Origin: Pelobates cultripes
Taxonomy: Eukaryota; Chordata; Amphibia; Anura; Pelobatidae
Assembly: GCA_933207985.1 (NCBI GenBank)
Contig: OW240913.1
Span: 275,253,401-275,317,400, forward strand
Direction: 5' to 3'
DNA: 64,000 nucleotides
Under the pieces are notes generated by a model. It did no database searches, was not told where the DNA came from, and saw only the letters and a list, made by a program, of their open reading frames with translations. How positions within the stretch are numbered: the first letter of the stretch is position 1; each line of letters begins with the position of its first letter. A program made the translations under genes and the position numbers. Below are positions 43,471 through 56,757 of the stretch, in pieces.

Positions 43471-44924
43471 GTTAAAGCGGCACTGTCATGGTCGAATCCC
43501 GTTTTGTTTTTTTTAACCCGACTCCACTACATCTAACTGACCCCCTAGTCACCTCCAAATGCCCCTAAGCCCTCCATATTACTTATTTTTAAACTTTATT
43601 TTCTGCCCCAATCTATATTCAGGGTGCCGTCATTTTTGTGTGGGTAGATGAAGTCCCTGTGGGACACATCATCTGCCCACACTAGATAGTGCTGTGAGAT
43701 TCCCACACATGCCCTGTGAAACACTTGGACATGCGAATGGGAATTTCAGTATTTCATTCATTCGTCAGAAAGACAAATGAATGAATAGAAATTTCAGATG
43801 AACAAACAAACACTGAATATTAGTGTTCGTTTGTTTGTTCAGTTTATTACAAGGAGGGAGCTACCGGTGTGCAGCTCCCTCCCTGTAATATGTAACAATA
43901 GAAGCGGCAGGGAGCAGTGTCACTTCCTAAGCCCCCCAGGTCCTCCCTCTCTCTATGGGGGTCAATATGACCCCTATAGTAGCATAAGGGAGATTAAAAT
44001 CTCCTGAATGCCCCTACTCGCTATACCGCAAATAGGGGCATGTCTACTAAACAGTGAGCAGCCTATGGAATTTTCAGCCTTTTGGTAGATAGCTCCCTAA
44101 TACCGTGGGAATTAGGGAGTTATCTACTAAGCGGCTACAAGATGCGGCCCTGCATGCAGGGAGTGGAGACGCTGAACAATAGTGCTGCATATTGTGCAAG
44201 GAAGCACCTGTAGTGGCCATCTAAGTCAGGGCCCTCTTTAATATTGATTGGACTGTGTGGAAGCATTTTGCTTGGTCCCCAGGACCCTGCTCTCCAACTC
44301 CCTGGCATGCACGTCCTTTACACCAAAGCCCCACACCCCCCAAAAGGAAGCAGTACTAGTGTATTGATCATTCTGATCATAGTGAAAAAGTTAAACTCAG
44401 TAATTTATTTACTTTTTTGACACTGTAAGAATTTGAAACACTGCCAGCTATGATCTATTGCCTCTCGAAAAGTGGTGACAGAGAAAGTCAGAATACAATG
44501 TCACAGTCCATTTTAAAATTAATTGGCTGTAAAATTGTTTCACTGGTTGTGGTGACAGGCTGTCATCATGGCAACGAGACTCCATTCGCACTCAAATGGC
44601 TCCTGGGAGACTGTTAGGGTTTCCAGGCAGCCCTTTCCCTTGATTAGACGAGTCGAGGTACTACTTAGGGAGGCTGGGAGGGACAAGGACGTTAGGACAT
44701 GCCGTAATGCCCAAACTTTCTAAAAGCCCATGTTTTTCAGGACGTAATAACACGTCAGCGAGAACTAGTTACATTTTAGTTCCATAAACTTGTAATTAGT
44801 AAATCTCCTAAAATTCTAGGAAAAGCCCTGCCCTTGGCACACCTCCACTCACACCCCTAACATTTTAAACATTTCCCTCTTTGTCCATTTGAAATGTTGG
44901 GAGGTATGTAAATACATATGGACA
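43471..44924. other. MITE-like and unassigned sequence before the large minisatellite
   Basis: A MITE-type end (TTAAAGCGGCACTGTCATGG) starts at 43472. Short direct and inverted repeats occur near 43735-43850 (ATTCATTCGTC, AACAAACAAACAC). The rest, to 44924, shows no gene. Confidence 0.4.
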
Positions 44925-47900
44925 AAGTATACACTGACTGTTACTGGATTCATGTAGTGTATATGGACACAGTATACAATGACTGTTACTGGATTCATGT
45001 AGTGTATATGGACACTGTACAATGTGAGTGTTACTGGATTCATTAAGTGTATATAGACACAGTATACAATCTGACTGTTACTGGATTCCTGCAGTGTATA
45101 TGGACACAGTATACAATGACTGTTACTGGATTCATGCAGTGTATATGGATGCAGTAAAATCTGACTGTTACTGGATTCATGCAATGTATATGGACACAGT
45201 ACAATGTGACTGTTACTGGATTCATGCAGTGTATATGCACACAGTACAATCTGACTTACTGGATTCATGCAGTGTATATGGACACAGTACAATCTGACTG
45301 TTACTAGATTCATGCAGTGTATATGGACACAGTATACACTGACTGTTACTGGATTCATGCAGTGTATATGGACACAGTATTCACTGACTGTTACTGGATT
45401 CATGCAATGTATATGGACACAGTACAATGTGACTGTTACTGGATTAATTCAGTGTATATGCACACAGTACAATCTGACTGTTACTGGATTCATGCAGTGT
45501 ATATGGACACTGTACAATCTGACTGTTACTGGATTCAGGACACAGTGCAATGTGACTGTTACTGTATTCATGCAGTGTATATGGACACAGTACAATCTGA
45601 CTGTTACTAGATTCATGCAGTGTATATGGACACAGTATACACTGACTGTTACTGGACTCATTCAATGTATATGGACACAGTACAATGTGACTGTTACTGG
45701 ATTAATTCAGTGTATATGCACACAGTACAATCTGACTGATACTGGATTCATGCAGTGTATATGGACACTGTACAATCTGACTTTTACTGGATTCCTGCAG
45801 TGTATATGGACACAGTATACAATGACTGTCACTGGATTGATGCAGTGTATATGGACACTGTACAATGTGACTGTTACTGGATTCATTTAGTGTATATAGA
45901 CACAGTATACAATCTGACTGTTACTGGATTCCTGCAGTGTATATGGACACAGTATACAATGACTGTTAGTGGATTCATGCAGTGTATATGGACACTGTAC
46001 AATGTGACTGTTACTGGATTCATTTAGTGTATATAGACACAGTATACAATCTGACTGTTACTGGATTCATGCAGTGTATATGGACACAGTATACAATGAC
46101 TGTTACTGGATTCATGCAGTATATATGGACACAGTACAATCTGACGGTTACTAGATTCATGCAGTGTATATGGACACAGTATACACTGACTGTTACAGGA
46201 TTCATGCAGTGTATATGGACACTGTACAATCTGACTGTTACTGGATTCCTGCAGTGTATATGGACACAGTATACAATGACTGTCACTGGATTCATGCAGT
46301 GTATATGGACACTGTACAATGTGACTGTTACTGGATTCATTCAGTGTATATAGACACAGTATACAATCTGACTGTTACTGGATTCCTGCAGTGTATATGG
46401 ACACAGTATACAATGACTGTTACTGGATTCATGCAGTGTATATGGACGCAGTAAAATCTGACTGTTACTGGATTCATGCAGTGTATATGGACACAGTACA
46501 ATGTGACTGTTACTGGATTCATGCAGTGTATATGCACACAGTACAATCTGACTTACTGGATTCATGCAGTGTATATGGACACAGTACAATCTGACTGTTA
46601 CTGGATTCCTGCAGTGTATATGGACACAGAATACAATGACTGTTACTGGATTCATGCAGTGTATATGGACACTGTACAATGTGACTGTTACTGGATTCAT
46701 TTAGTGTATATAGACACAGTATACAATCCGACTGTTACTGGATTCCTGCAGTGTATATGGACACAGTATACAATGACTGTTACTGGTTTCATGCAGTGTA
46801 TATGGACGCAGTAAAATCTGACTGTTACTGGATTCATGCAGTGTATATGGACACAGTATTCACTGACTGTTACTGGATTCATGCAATGTATATGGACACA
46901 GTGCAATGTGACTGTTACTGTATTCATGCAGTGTATATGGACACAGTACAATCTGACTGTTACTAGATTCATGCAGTGTATATGGACACAGTATACACTG
47001 ACTGTTACTGGACTCATTCAATGTATATGGACACAGTACAATGTGACTGTTACTGGATTAATTCAGTGTATATGCACACAGTACAATCTGACTGTTACTG
47101 GATTCATGCAGTGTATATGGACACAGTATACAATGACTGTCACTGGATTGATGCAGTGTATATGGACACTGTACAATGTGACTGTTACTGGATTCATTTA
47201 GTGTATATAGACACAGTATACAATCTGACTGTTACTGGATTCCTGCAGTGTATATGGACACAGTATACAATGACTGTTAGTGGATTCATGCAGTGTATAT
47301 GGACACTGTACAATGTGACTGTTACTGGATTCATTTAGTGTATATAGACACAGTATACAATCTGACTGTTACTGGATTCATGCAGTGTATATGGACACAG
47401 TATACAATGACTGTTACTGGATTCATGCAGTGTATATGGACGCAGTAAAATCTGACTGTTACTGTATTCATGCAGTGTATATGGACACAGTACAATCTGA
47501 CGGTTACTAGATTCATGCAGTGTATATGGACACAGTATACACTGACTGTTACTGGATTCATGCAGTGTATATGGACGCAGTAAAATCTGACTGTTACTGT
47601 ATTCATGCAGTGTATATGGACACTGTACAATCTGACTGTTACTGGATTCCTGCAGTGTATATGGACACAGTATACAATCTGACTGTTACTGGATTCCTGC
47701 AGTGTATATGGACACAGTATACAATGACTGTTACTGGATTCATGCAGTGTATATGGACACTGTACAATGTGACTGTTACTGGATTCATTTAGTGTATATA
47801 AACACAGTATACAATCTGACTGTTACTGCATTCCTGCAGTGTATATGGACACAGTATACAATGACTGTTACAGGATTCATGCAGTGTATATAGACACAGT

Positions 47901-49227
47901 ATACAATCTGACTGTTACTGGATTCATGCAGTGTATATGGACACAGTATGCAATGACTGTTACTGGATTCATGCAGTGTATATGGACGCAGTAAAATCTG
48001 ACTGTTACTGTATTCATGCAGTATATATGGACACAGTACAATCTGACGGTTACTAGATTCATGCAGTGTATATGGACACAGTATACACTGACTGTTACTG
48101 GATTCATGCAGTGTATATGGACGCAGTAAAATCTGACTGTTACTGTATTCATGCAGTGTATATGGACACTGTACAATCTGACTGTTACTGGATTCCTGCA
48201 GTGTATATGGACACAGTATACAATCTGACTGTTACTGGATTCCTGCAGTGTATATGGACACAGTATACAATGACTGTTACTGGATTCATGCAGTGTATAT
48301 GGACACTGTACAATGTGACTGTTACTGGATTCATTTAGTGTATATAGACACAGTATACAATCTGACTGTTACTGCATTCCTGCAGTGTATATGGACACAG
48401 TATACAATGACTGTTACAGGATTCATGCAGTGTATATAGACACAGTATACAATCTGACTGTTACTGGATTTATGCAGTGTATATGGACACAGTATGCAAT
48501 GACTGTTACTGGATTCATGCAGTGTATATGGACGCAGTAAAATCTGACTGTTACTGTATTCATGCAGTGTATATGGACACAGTACAATCTGACGGTTACT
48601 AGATTCATGCAGTGTATATGGACACAGTATACACTGACTGTTACTGGATTCATAAAGTGTATATGGACGCAGTAAAATCTGACTGTTACTGTATTCATGC
48701 AGTGTATATGGACACTGTACAATCTGACTGTTACTGGATTCCTGCAGTGTATATGGACACAGTATACAATCTGACTGTTACTGGATTCCTGCAGTGTATA
48801 TGGACACAGTATACAATGACTGTTACTGGATTCATGCAGTGTATATGGACACTGTACAATGTGACTGTTACTGGATTCATTTAGTGTATATAGACACAGT
48901 ATACAATCTGACTGTTACTGGATTCCTGCAGTGTATATGGACACAGTATACAATGACTGTTACAGGATTCATGCAGTGTATATGGACACAGTATACAATC
49001 TGACTGTTACTGGATTCCTGCAGTGTATATGGACACAGTATACAATCTGACTGTTACTAGATTCATGCAGTGTATATGGACACAGTATACAATCTGACTG
49101 TTACTGGATTCATGCAGTGTATGTGGACATAGTATACAATCTGACTGTTACTGGATTCATGCAGTGTATGTGGACACAGTATACACTAATTGTTACTGGA
49201 TTCATGCAGTGTATATGGACACAGTAT
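44925..49227 (+). repeat. Large minisatellite, about 45-47-bp unit, with 546-bp higher-order repeats
   Basis: More than 90 tandem units contain GACTGTTACTGGATTCATGC, then AGTGTATATGGACACAGTAT and ACAAT(C/G). Length variants arise from presence or absence of TA and CTG. Blocks at 47520, 48066 and 48612 are nearly identical, giving a 546-bp higher-order period. The array resumes at 52383-52855 after an inserted element. It lies upstream of hace1. Confidence 0.95.
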
Positions 49228-49919
49228 TGTTATGGGCAAATGCAAATATTACAAGTTTTAGAATGAAATGTTGTATTTCTTAAACTGTGTACTTTGTCTT
49301 TAAGAGATATTGCAAACTGACAAGGTGTTAGAAATGGAACATATTGTTTTTCATAACTGTTCCTTTAGGCCAGTGGTAGTCAACCTTTTTCCACTTACCG
49401 CCCACTAATGCATCTTTCTTGATGGAAAAATTTCCTTACCGCCCACCAGTTTTCGCGCAAGCGCGGAATATTTTTTAGAAAGGAAGGTGTTTTAAAAAAT
49501 ACATAAATGAACGTACATTTATCTTTTTATTTCTACTTTATGCATGTTTATAATGTTTTTAACTTTATAAAGTTTAATGAGGAAGCAATAAAGTAAATTG
49601 AACTTACCTTTACTAGTGATTAATGAGATCCTTGAGGTTGATGCTGCGAGACTAAATATTTGATATCTGGTTCGATTTTCATAAGGAACAAACGAAGGTC
49701 TCCTCTTTCAGTGATAATCGGAAGACTTCTTTGTTTGCTCATAAAATGATTTCTCATCTGTGCGTCAGCTCCCCTCCTCTCCCTCCTCAATTCCCCTTCC
49801 CACCTTTTTCCCCTTTTTTCTATTTTTTAACCTTCCTTATAGCAATGCCCAGTAGGAAGGCTGAGCTAGGTAGCCCACTTACTATTATTAGTCAACAACA
49901 ATTCTCTCCTTTCCCTTTC

Positions 49920-50135
49920 CTTTCCTTTACAAGTACTCTACTCCTTCTTTTCTATACTAGAAGTACTCTACTCCTTCTTTCCCCTATACTAGAAGTACTC
50001 TACTCCTTCTTTCCCCTATACTACAAGTACTCTACTCCTTCTTTCTCCTATTCTACAAGTACTCTGCACCTTCTTTCTTCTATTCTACAAGTACTCTGCA
50101 CCTTCTTTCTTCTATTCTACAAGTACTCTGCTCAC
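49920..50135 (+). repeat. About 32-bp tandem repeat inside the hAT element
   Basis: About six to seven units of CAAGTACTCTACTCCTTCTT followed by TCCTATACTA. Confidence 0.88.
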
Positions 50136-50139
50136 AGCA

Positions 50140-50475
50140 AACACATACACACACACACACACACTCACATAGAAACACATACACACAAATATACACATAC
50201 TCACACATGCACTTACAGACACTCACACATACACAGACAGACCCACAGACACACACACACTTACTGACACACACACACACACACACATACACTTACAGAC
50301 ACACACACACACATATACTTACAGACACAGACACACATATACTTACAGACACAGACACACACACACACACACATGCACTTACAGACACACACACACACAC
50401 ACACGCACTTACAGACACACACACACACTTACAGACACACACACATACACTTAGAGACAAACACATATACACACA
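50140..50475 (+). repeat. CA-rich compound microsatellite
   Basis: (CA)n blocks are interspersed with CACTTACAGACAC units. Long frames across it are artefacts. Confidence 0.92.
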
Positions 50476-50569
50476 AATTATTAATATTAAATATCCACCC
50501 AGCCTCCCTACCTGGAGAGCTGGTGTGGATCTGTCCCTGGGGTCTAGTGGGGCTTCACTTAGGCGGGCG

Positions 50570-50742
50570 GCTAATCAGACGCAGCGAGGGAGCTCTAACC
50601 TCTCTGCTCTGCTCCCTCGTGGGCTGTCTACTGATGCCGGGAGCCGGAATATGACATCATATTCCGGCTCCCGCGGCATCAGCAAACATCGCGCGAGGGA
50701 GCAGAGCAGAGAGGTTAGAGCTCACTCGCCGCGACTGATTAG
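50570..50742. repeat. Long GC-rich palindrome
   Basis: Arms of about 85 bp are centred between 50655 and 50656. The inner 14 bp (GAGCCGGAATATGA) are perfect around a CA spacer. The outer arms share GAGCTCTAACCTCTCTGCTC. It lies inside the hAT element. Confidence 0.85.
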
Positions 50743-52382
50743 AACTCTGCCATGCCGGGGGGTCGAGAAGGTGGCCTGGCAGGAGGGAGCGCTTCCTCCT
50801 GCCGGTCACTGAAGACTTGCACATGCAGAGCCGCTCGCGCCCGCCCAAAAGGAGAAATCCTCTTAAAAAGAGGATTTAGCCTCAGAAATCCCTACCGCCC
50901 ACCTGGAATCCTAAAACGCCCACTAGTGGGCGGTAGGGACCAGGTTGACGACCCATGCTTTAGGCAATAACCCCAGTGCATAATATGTTTGCGCCATTTT
51001 GTCCCAGACGAATTACAATAACAATAATGCATAAACAAGCTTCAAGGCTATGCTACGACTCTTGCAGTACACAATATACTGTGGTAACCCCAAGTTAATG
51101 GAACTTCCCCAAATCCGGGAATCTCCCGCGACTGTACACTTACGACTTAGTATAAACAACAGATAACCTATTCAGACTTTAAGATGCCATTTTGAACTAA
51201 GTCAGGAAAATTTCCATGACGTATACACCCTTTAGTTATGGCCTTGTATGTTTGCCAAATTAAGGGAGGTCCTAAATTGAATAAAGTAAAAGAAGTGTTA
51301 CTTTTTCATATTTGAACTACAGTAACCTTAAAATGGAGACACCTAAGGTATAAATAGGTGTAATTTTAAATGTTAAGACACAGAGGAGAGACTTGGAGAC
51401 AGACGCTGCTCCATCTTAAAATGACAGAGAGGCTGACATGATGACATGTTCAGAAGGGTATGTTAACCTAATAATGATATTTGCAAGCATGTAATTTAAT
51501 CTTATAAACTCTGCTATAATGGATTTTATATTTTTATATAATAAATATCCAAAAGACAAAACGATTGCTTCCAAGAAAATCCTTATTTTATATTGTATTC
51601 TCAATTATTTACATATGTTAAATAGAGGATCTCTTACACTATATAAAATTATGGCTAAGATATCTGTATGGTTAGCCCTACTAAGTTCTATGCTTTAAGA
51701 CATTATAGTGGTAAATAAGGGAACCACACACGGTTACAATTGGTTCGAAGTCAGAATATAGCAAGAATCCTTTGTCGTTTGATTCTATGGAGCCATTTAA
51801 CGTTTTCATTGTTATTGTTATGCCAAAAGAGCAAGGAGTACGACGGTAGATCACATCTGCAACAGAACCATTACAGATTCCTTGTTGTATCAATGTCTCT
51901 ATGTTTATGTTTACAGGAGTTCCTTGCTTTGCAGGTATGTACATAATATGTAGAGTTTAAGAAAAGCTGCAAATCGTGCTTTAGTACAAGTGTCCCGTGA
52001 TGTCAGGTTTCTGACAGGTTTTGCTGGCCTTTTATATTCCATTCTCTTTGCAGGGCATCTTCTCTTAGTAGGCCGGCATTGTTATTATTTATTAATTGCA
52101 TCAAGGTTTCTTTCGTTAATTGATGTGTTTCTACCAAATTCAAATTCATATGCCACCAAATGTCATTGTAAAGTTCAATGTTGCAGAATATTGTTCCAGG
52201 ATGGTTTTTTTCACTCCAGTAGTCATCTTCTGTCTGGAAACATAATTGCAATGTCCAGAATTAGCATAGCACTTCTTTTCAGCATAAGAAGGCTGTTTGC
52301 GGTAGTCACTCAATGATAAACTATATGGCAAAGTATTTTCTTGCATCACCTTCATAGGTAATATTTGCATTTGCCCATAACA

Positions 52383-52855
52383 GTATACAATCTGACTGTT
52401 ACTGGATTCCTGCAGTGTATATGGACACAGTATACAATGACTGTTACTGGATTCATGCAGTGTATATGGACACTGTACAATGTGACTGTTACTGGATTCA
52501 TTTAGTGTATATAGACACAGTATACAATCTGACTGTTACTGCATTCCTGCAGTGTATATGGACACAGTATACAATGACTGTTACAGGATTCATGCAGTGT
52601 ATATGGACACTGTACAATGTGACTGTTACTGGATTCATTTAGTGTATATAGACACATTATTCAATCTGACTGTTACTGGATTCCTGCAGTGTATATGGAC
52701 ACAGTATACAATGACTGTTACTGGATTCATGCAGTGTATATGGACACAGTATACAATGTGACTGTTACTGGATTCATGCAGTGTATGTGGACATAGCTGA
52801 CTGTTACTGGATTCATGCAGTGTATATGGACATAGCTGACTGTTACTATAGTAAC
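52383..52855 (+). repeat. Right continuation of the large minisatellite
   Basis: About ten units of the same repeat as 44925-49227. The last two are shortened (GGACATAGCTGACTG). It ends about 630 bp before the hace1 start codon. Confidence 0.93.
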
Positions 52856-52859
52856 AGGC

Positions 52860-53795
<936 letters not shown>

Positions 53796-54365
53796 AGTGC
53801 ACTGTACCCCTCCATACCCGCTGTGTGTAATCCCCCCACCATAACCGCCGTATGTAATCCCCCCACCATAACTGCCGTATGTAACCCCCACCATAACCGC
53901 CGTATGTAACCCCCACCATAAGCCGTGTGTAACCCCCCACCATAACCGTGTAACCCCCACCATAAACCCCCACCATATGTAACCCCCACCATAACCGTGT
54001 GTAACCCCCACCATAATATGTAACCCCCACCATAACAGCCGTGTGTAACCCCCACCATAACCGCCGTGTGTAACCCCCCACCATAACCGCCGTGTGTAAC
54101 CCCCCACCATAATAACCCCCACCATAATAACCCCCCACCGCCGGTGTAACCCCCCACCATAACCGCCCGTGTGTAACCCCCCCCACCATAACCGCGTGTG
54201 TAACCCCCCCCACCATAACCGCCGTGTGTAACCCCCACCATAACCGCCCGTGTAACCCCCCCCACCATAACCGCCCGTGTAACCCCCCCACCATAACCGC
54301 CGTGTGTAACCCCCCCCACCATAACCGCCGTAACCCCCCACCATAACCGCCTTGTGTAACCCCCC
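53796..54365 (+). repeat. C-rich minisatellite in hace1 intron 1, left part
   Basis: Units of about 14-27 bp are built from CCCCCACCATAACCGCCGTG and TGTAACC. It continues at 55579-55675 beyond an inserted LTR. Gly-rich minus-strand frames here are by-products. Confidence 0.92.
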
Positions 54366-55578
54366 TGTCACAGAACGCTGGTACTCCGACTGAGTACCTC
54401 CGCCAATCGATGCTCCTAGTGCTCGCTGAGGACTTGAAGCACTCCAACTGACACCATCAGCACTGCAGACCCCACTTCCAACAATGGAGCTGCGCCGGGA
54501 TCCAGCTTCCAGTAGGTGAACCTCTCTTTCCCCAGAGGTTAACGAGCATAGCAATCCCTTGTAGCCAATTCCCCCAATAAGAGACATTACTCAGATTGAG
54601 GGTGAAGAAGAACTGAAGCTTTTAATGAAAACACTCTGCTTTTATGCCCATTCTACACACATAGTACCGCCCACAGGGTTTTGTAAAACAACCAATAAAA
54701 TACGTACATTATAGTAAAACACTCCCAGCAATTACACACAAATCCTCCCCATTCCTGTGATATAATTATTGTACACAATGGGTTAAAGTAATTATCACAG
54801 GCAGGAAAAATACACTTTTTACACATGTACTGTAACTTTAAAGTATACATTCAATCTTCATAAAAGTTACATATTAATAATCAGCACACTTTAATTACAC
54901 ACACATCCAAAATTCAGCCAATTCCTTCCAGGGGTTAAAAAGTTAGTTGGAAGTCCTTTATGACCGACCGCAAGCACATTTTCATGCCCAAAACAGTTCC
55001 ATTGATTTGGGCTGTGCGGTCGGTCTATTTCACACTGAAAAAATGACGAACGGGACTTAGTCTCTGCGGCTGCAAACTCAGTGGAGAAGGTAAGGGTCAG
55101 CGGTGTTCGTTGAAATGTGTAGCCGATTTCAGTTCTATGGATTTGGCTACACACACTGTTGACCGCGTTTGGCAGAATAAAGATGGCCACCGCCACGTGT
55201 GTGAACAGCGGCCACGCAGCGGTCGGCAATGTACATACAGCAGGCTCCCAGCCTGGGAGGTAAATTACCTGCACGCTTCCACTTCTGGGTGGTCCGCCTG
55301 TGTAATACTTGGTTCAGTAAGCCCCATTTACTGAACCAAGCGGGAGAAAGCCTGGAACACAGTATATTAAAGGTTTGGGGACACTGCGGACACAGTCTTA
55401 AAGGGGCATTGTCCCAAAAAGTCTCAATATGCCCACATACAGTTCTTAAAGGGCCATACACAGTCCAATAGAAGTCCATACGCTGTGCTTAAAGGGCCAG
55501 TAGCAGCACATAATCACATGGCAAGATGCTGGCAAGTAGTCCTCTCCAGGCACAAGTGGCGATGTTCATTTCTCCACA
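54366..55578 (-). mobile_element. Solo LTR inserted in the intron 1 minisatellite
   Basis: Read on the minus strand it runs from TGTGGAGAAATGAAC at 55578 to TCTGTGACA at 54366. It is flanked by CCCCC on both sides and then by minisatellite units. It is homologous to the solo LTR at 24233-25218 (shared CCTGGAGAGGAC and the TGGTGTCAGTTGGAGTGCTT-type end), but about 230 bp longer. Part matches 12829-13069. It has no internal region. Confidence 0.82.
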
Positions 55579-55675
55579 CCCCCACCATAACCGCCGTGTG
55601 TAACCCCCCTCCCCTCACCATAACCGCCGTGTGTAACCCCCCTCCCCCCACCATAACCGCCGTGTTTAACCCCTC
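55579..55675 (+). repeat. C-rich minisatellite in hace1 intron 1, right part
   Basis: Three to four further units (CCACCATAACCGCCGTGTGT) after the LTR insertion. Confidence 0.9.
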
Positions 55676-56294
55676 CATGAAACTAGAAAGGAGTAAATTA
55701 GGGGGAAAAAAGAGTCAGATTTTGAAAAAAAAACCACTTCAAAGCAGTACTAGTGTATTGATCATTCTGTGTACCAACTCTCCCACCCACCACATACCCG
55801 CCGTGTGTACCCTGTGGAGGGCTGTACAAGTAATCTTACAGGGCACAAACATGTTGGCATGAATGAAACAGCCTTCCCGAATTTTGGTAGGAAATAAATC
55901 CAACTGTATACCACCTGAAAGTCTGGAGTTGGATTGAGCAGTTTATTTATTTTTATCTTCAGTGTCTTATTCCTGATGATAAACAATTCTTTCTGCTTCA
56001 TAATTGGAAAATACTGCGTGTTTTTGTTTTGTTACACTATTAGAAAAGTATTTTCTAGAATTTAGGAACTTAGGAGTTTGTAAAGCAAGTCTCTCCTAAA
56101 CCTGGTTAATTAACAAAACTTTGCATTGTAGTAAACATACATCCACATGGCACATTTGAGGTTAAAGTATCCTATGTATCAGCTATAATCACAGACTGGC
56201 TATTTTAGTCTGTTTTGCTGTGATAATGTGGTAGTGTAATTTATGCTTAGTGTGGCTGATGGGCTATATGAGCCATCGATGACTTGGTCCTTTG
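55676..56294. other. hace1 intron 1, unassigned
   Basis: No coding or terminal-repeat signal. It includes one shortened CCGCCGTGTGTACCC unit near 55798. Confidence 0.4.
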
Positions 56295-56757
56295 TTAAAG
56301 GACCACTCTAGGCACCCAGACCACTTCAGCTTAATGAAGTGGTCTGGGTGCCTGGTCCTTCTAGGGTTAACCCATTTTTTCATAAACATGTTTATGAATG
56401 GGTTAAGCCTTCCCCTATTTCCTCTAGTGGCTCTCATTGACAGCCACTAGAGGCGCTTGTGTGCTTCTCACTGTGATTTTCACAGTGAGAGCACGCCAGC
56501 GTCCATAGGAAAGCATTATGAATGCTTTCCTATGTGACCGGCTGAATGCGCACGCAGCTCTTGCCGCGCGTGCACCGACTGGGAGGAGAAGCGGATGATC
56601 GGAGGAGGAGAGCTCTCTGCCCAGCGCTGGAAAAGGGTAAGTATTAACCCCTTTCCAGAGCTGGGCGGGAGGGGGTCCCTGAGGGTGGGGGCACCCTCAG
56701 GGCACTATAGTGCCAGGAAAATTAGTATGTTTTCCTGGCACTATAGTGGTCCTTTAA
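56295..56757. mobile_element. TTAA-flanked MITE in hace1 intron 1
   Basis: It lies between TTAA at 56295-56298 and 56754-56757, with ends AAAGGACCACTCTAGG and CTATAGTGGTCCTTT. It has a nearly palindromic 5' part (CCAGACCACTTCAGCTTAAT against its inverse). Non-coding. Confidence 0.82.

Larger units (their letters stand above)
49371..50957. mobile_element. Non-autonomous hAT element
   Basis: It is flanked by the 8-bp duplication CTTTAGGC (49363-49370 and 50958-50965), which is diagnostic of hAT. The left end CAGTGGTAGTCAACC and the right end (inverse CATGGGTCGTCAACC) form imperfect terminal repeats with ACCGCCCACTA just inside. The interior contains a 32-bp tandem repeat, CA-rich microsatellites and a long GC-rich palindrome, but no transposase. 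Related fragments lie at 35758-35875 and 38727-38834. Confidence 0.88.
49228..52382. mobile_element. Element with 25-bp inverted ends, inserted in the minisatellite
   Basis: It starts TGTTATGGGCAAATGCAAAT and ends with the inverse (ATTTGCATTTGCCCATAACA). The 25-bp ends match perfectly. It is flanked by GTAT (49224-49227 and 52383-52386); removing the element and one GTAT restores an intact minisatellite unit. Without the nested hAT it is about 1.56 kb. No transposase is seen. A TATA box, TATAAATA (51349-51356), lies in the middle. TG...CA ends with a 4-bp duplication fit either a non-autonomous DNA transposon of a 4-bp-duplicating type or an unusual solo LTR. Confidence 0.75.

Noticed and set aside
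44849..49003. Many long frames on both strands with YMDTVQSDCYWIHAV-like or CVHIHCMNPVTV-like repeats
   Set aside because: The repeat unit is near a multiple of three and lacks stops, so tandem copies give spurious frames in several phases and on both strands; no conserved protein is encoded.
49731..50812. 178- and 201-codon frames with His/Thr repeats
   Set aside because: They translate CA microsatellites and the 32-bp tandem repeat inside the hAT element.
44925..52855. Possible CRISPR array because of regular short repeats
   Set aside because: Units are contiguous with no unique spacers, the genome is a vertebrate and no cas genes exist. It is a minisatellite.
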